A DNA stretch of 64,000 bases from Hyperoodon ampullatus. Taxonomy: Eukaryota > Chordata > Mammalia > Artiodactyla > Ziphiidae. The position numbers were made by a program, and so were the translations under genes. A model generated the notes under the pieces. It was not told the DNA's origin. It saw nothing but the letters and a program-made list of their open reading frames with translations, and ran no database searches. The stretch lies in the NCBI GenBank assembly GCA_949752795.1, contig CATKHW010000420.1, positions 62,001 through 126,000 of the forward strand, in the 5' to 3' direction. Numbering within the stretch: position 1 is the first letter of the stretch; each line of letters starts with the position of its first letter. Shown here piece by piece: positions 61,563 through 64,000 of the stretch.

Positions 61563-63182
61563 AGGTCAGATTTTCTGCCTAATGATATAAGAAGATTTCT
61601 CTCAAAAATACACATTATTTCAAAGACTTATTGGCTGTGAAATAAGTTAAGGGTATTTCAAATGGCTTGTCTGCAAAGAAAGGTGAGATGTAGGGAATCA
61701 CAGAAAGTCGAGGGGAAAATATGTCAATATATACATTGCTATATGGTGAACTAAGCCTTAGGCCAGCAACAATGGAGAGGACATGACCCTTAGAAACTTA
61801 CAAGTAAGCTGGAATCTTCAAAAGTTCAAATCTTTCTAAGTAAAAAGGTTTATTAAAATGAATAACCAAGTGTTTTAATTGACATCAGATGATCAAAACA
61901 ACAAACCCTGAGAACATAGAAAAAATATAAATAAAGATATGAGCAGAACTTAATACAACAGAAAACGTATAAAATTGAGGTGATTTAGTAAGTCCAAAGA
62001 ATATTCTTTGAAAAGATTTAAAAGACACACTTTGATTAAGGAAAACATAAACATATGTAAAGAATATACAGAAAGAACCAGGACAATGTTATAGCAGAGA
62101 ATATATGAAATGCCAGTAAATTTGAACATTTCTGTAAAGGGGACCATTTCCTAGCTCCTAAAGTTGACCAAAACTGACACAAGAGGAAATCATTGAAGGT
62201 CATCATGTCTGCCCTTGGCATTCTTGGAACGCCCTGGCCTCAGAATGCAGCATCGGTAGTCCATGGTAACCTGCGGAGAGGGGGTGGGGCTGAAGGAGGT
62301 TGGAACACCGCCCTCACTGAGGGAGTGGGTGTGGCCATCTCTGTTGTGACTGAACAAAGGGCAGGGGAGCAGGGGGCCCAGGGCAGGGCCCTCAGAGCCC
62401 GGCAGGACAAGGGGAGTGTCACAAGCATTTGGCCCAGGCCAAAGGGCGCCTTCTTTGTCTGCACAGCTTCCCAAACACTCACATTTCCACTCAGGCCGCC
62501 CTCTTTGTTGAAGTGTGTGTGGAACGTGTCCTCGCAGCACACCTCGCTGCACAGCTAACCATAGGACTGGCCATCGTACCTTCCTGCCAGGTGACCGAAG
62601 TTCGCAGGCAGATGGGTCACTGGGACCAATGCGGAGAGTCTCCTGCCCTGACCACAGGTCGACCACAGCCGCTGCCCCAGATCGGGGGTTGCAAAGCAGC
62701 CCTGTCTGAATCCCCTGCCTCTAGAGGGAGTATTGGACCAACACTTCTAAAAAATGGGGTCCTTGCGGGCAACTCATCGGAGGGACACAAAAAAATCTTT
62801 GCCGACTTTCTCCTGAAGCTTACGAGCGTTCACACTTAAGCCTTTTACAATGTCAGCTGTTTAGCTAAACATGAGCTCATGATCTAAATTTACACAATAA
62901 TGAAGAAATCAGCTACAAGGGGAGACAATCAGCAAAAACAATCAATATGAGAATTAGTTTCCCAAGGCCACCCATCAGATGTTGGAATAATCAGGTGCAA
63001 GGCAGAATATATACATAAAACTGGAACTGGAACAAGGAACAAGGATGTTTTCAAAGACTGGTAGGATCTCTAAAACATTTGTAAAGTACATGTCATTGAT
63101 AAAGCTAAATACTCAAAGGTTGTGTAATACAACAGATTAATCATTGAGAAGAGTGAAATTATGCTGTTTTGAAAACTATGGC
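61563..63182 (+). repeat. Unit 39 (1,620 bp), subfamily B, AGAACCAGG variant
   Basis: GGAACACCGCCC near 62303, a gained CpG, is shared only with the adjacent unit 40. CAGGACAAGGGG and GGAGAGTCTCC are private. Confidence 0.97.
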
Positions 63183-64000
63183 AGGTCAGATTTTCTGCCT
63201 AATGATATAAGAAGATTTCTCTCAAAAATACACATTATTTCAAAGACTTATTGGCTGTGAAATAAGTTAAGGGTATTTCAAATGGCTTGTCTGCAAAGAA
63301 AGGTGAGATGTAGGGAATCACAGAAAGTCGAGGGGAAAATATGTCAATATATACATTGCTATATGGTGAACTAAGCCCTAGGCCAGCAACAATGGAGAGG
63401 ACATGACCCTTAGAAACTTACAAGTAAGCTGGAATCTTCAAAAGTTCAAATCTTTCTAAGTAAAAAGGTTTATTAAAATGAATAACCAAGTGTTTTAATT
63501 GACATCAGATGATCAAAACAACAAACCCTGAGAACATAGAAAAAATATAAATAAAGATATGAGCAGAACTTAATACAACAGAAAACGTATAAAATTGAGG
63601 TGATTTAGTAAGTCCAAAGAATATTCTTTGAAAAGATTTAAAAGACACACTTTGATTAAGGAAAACATAAACATATGTAAAGAATATACAGAAAGAACCA
63701 GGACAATGTTATAGCAGAGAATATATGAAATGCCAGTAAATTTGAACATTTCTGTAAAGGGGACCATTTCCTAGCTCCTAAAGTTGACCAAAACTGACAC
63801 AAGAGGAAATCATTGAAGGTCATCATGTCTGCCCTTGGCATTCTTGGAACGCCCTGGCCTCAGAATGCAGCATCGGTAGTCCATGGTAACCTGCGGAGAG
63901 GGGGTGGGGCTGAAGGAGGTTGGAACACCGCCCTCACTGAGGGAGTGGGTGTGGCCATCTCTGTTGTGACTGAACAAAGGGCAGGGGAGCAGGGGGCCCA
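63183..64000 (+). repeat. Unit 40, partial (first 818 bp), subfamily B
   Basis: Cut by the window end inside the GC-rich core. GCCCTAGG, GACATGACC, AGAACCAGG, GT box, GGAACACCGCCC and TCTGTTGTGAC place it next to unit 39. Confidence 0.97.

Larger units (their letters stand above)
1..64000. repeat. Macrosatellite array, ~1,620-bp unit, 39 complete copies plus one partial
   Basis: The motif AGGTCAGATTTTCTGCC recurs at 1, 1620, 3240, 4860, 6480, 8099 and so on to 63183, always in the same orientation, and the sequence between occurrences aligns from end to end. No base in the window lies outside the array, so both array edges are beyond it. Units differ mostly by substitutions; length changes are single bases. 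GTCGAC (SalI) appears once in every complete unit, so a complete SalI digest should give a ~1.62-kb band. The family is not one I recognise. A macrosatellite is inferred from unit size and organisation. The array could be subtelomeric, pericentromeric or interstitial; nothing here decides which. Confidence 0.98.

Noticed and set aside
1..64000. Bacterial origin, operons or CRISPR array
   Set aside because: The repeat is 1.62 kb, not a short repeat with spacers; there are no genes, ribosome-binding sites or tRNAs, and CpG decay fits a vertebrate genome.
1..64000. Ribosomal DNA, histone or snRNA tandem gene cluster
   Set aside because: No rRNA, histone or snRNA sequence is recognised, and the unit is too short for rDNA.
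1..64000. Inverted or transposon-interrupted units
   Set aside because: Every unit boundary motif was found on the plus strand at 1,619-1,621-bp spacing, leaving no room for insertions or inversions.

Overview
The whole window is one head-to-tail tandem array, with no unique flanking DNA at either end. The unit is about 1,620 bp. There are 39 complete units (four of 1,619 bp, six of 1,621 bp, the rest 1,620 bp) plus 818 bp of a fortieth. The phase used here is arbitrary: each unit starts at the motif AGGTCAGATTTTCTGCC, which is where the window happens to start. Unit size, head-to-tail order, very high identity between copies and layered local duplications are those of a macrosatellite (large-unit satellite) in a complex eukaryote. 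Clustered CpGs that decay to TpG/CpA between copies suggest a vertebrate, most likely a mammal. I do not recognise the repeat family and name no species.

Each unit has two kinds of sequence. The first ~640 bp and last ~350 bp are AT-rich. Between them is a GC-rich core of ~620 bp that holds 25 of the 27 CpGs counted in one representative unit. The core carries a GC box (turned into a GT box in half the units), a NF1-like inverted repeat, a CTCF-like element and a 14-bp GC palindrome present in a subset of units. Short open frames recur in every unit, but the longest (158 codons, minus strand) has no upstream ATG and none resembles a known protein. I see no rRNA, tRNA, CRISPR array, transposase or recognisable protein-coding gene.

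The variation between units is structured. Two main subfamilies, called A and B here, differ at many linked sites: GC box against GT box, AGAGGCCGGCAGGCCC against AGAGCCCGGCAGGACC, and CCCCCGATCGGGGG against CCCCAGATCGGGGG. A third form, A', occurs in units 4, 8 and 12. Units 4-12 repeat with a four-unit period (A' B B B). Units 33-39 repeat with a three-unit period. Units 23-28 resemble units 13-18 at an offset of ten units. Several units (21, 22, 25, 27, 34, 37) are mosaics with visible switch points. This pattern fits repeated unequal exchange and gene conversion inside an array that is still turning over. Units 1, 2 and 31 carry the most private changes.

All comparisons were made by eye. 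Counts of differences between units are minimum counts, and no alignment or database search was run.
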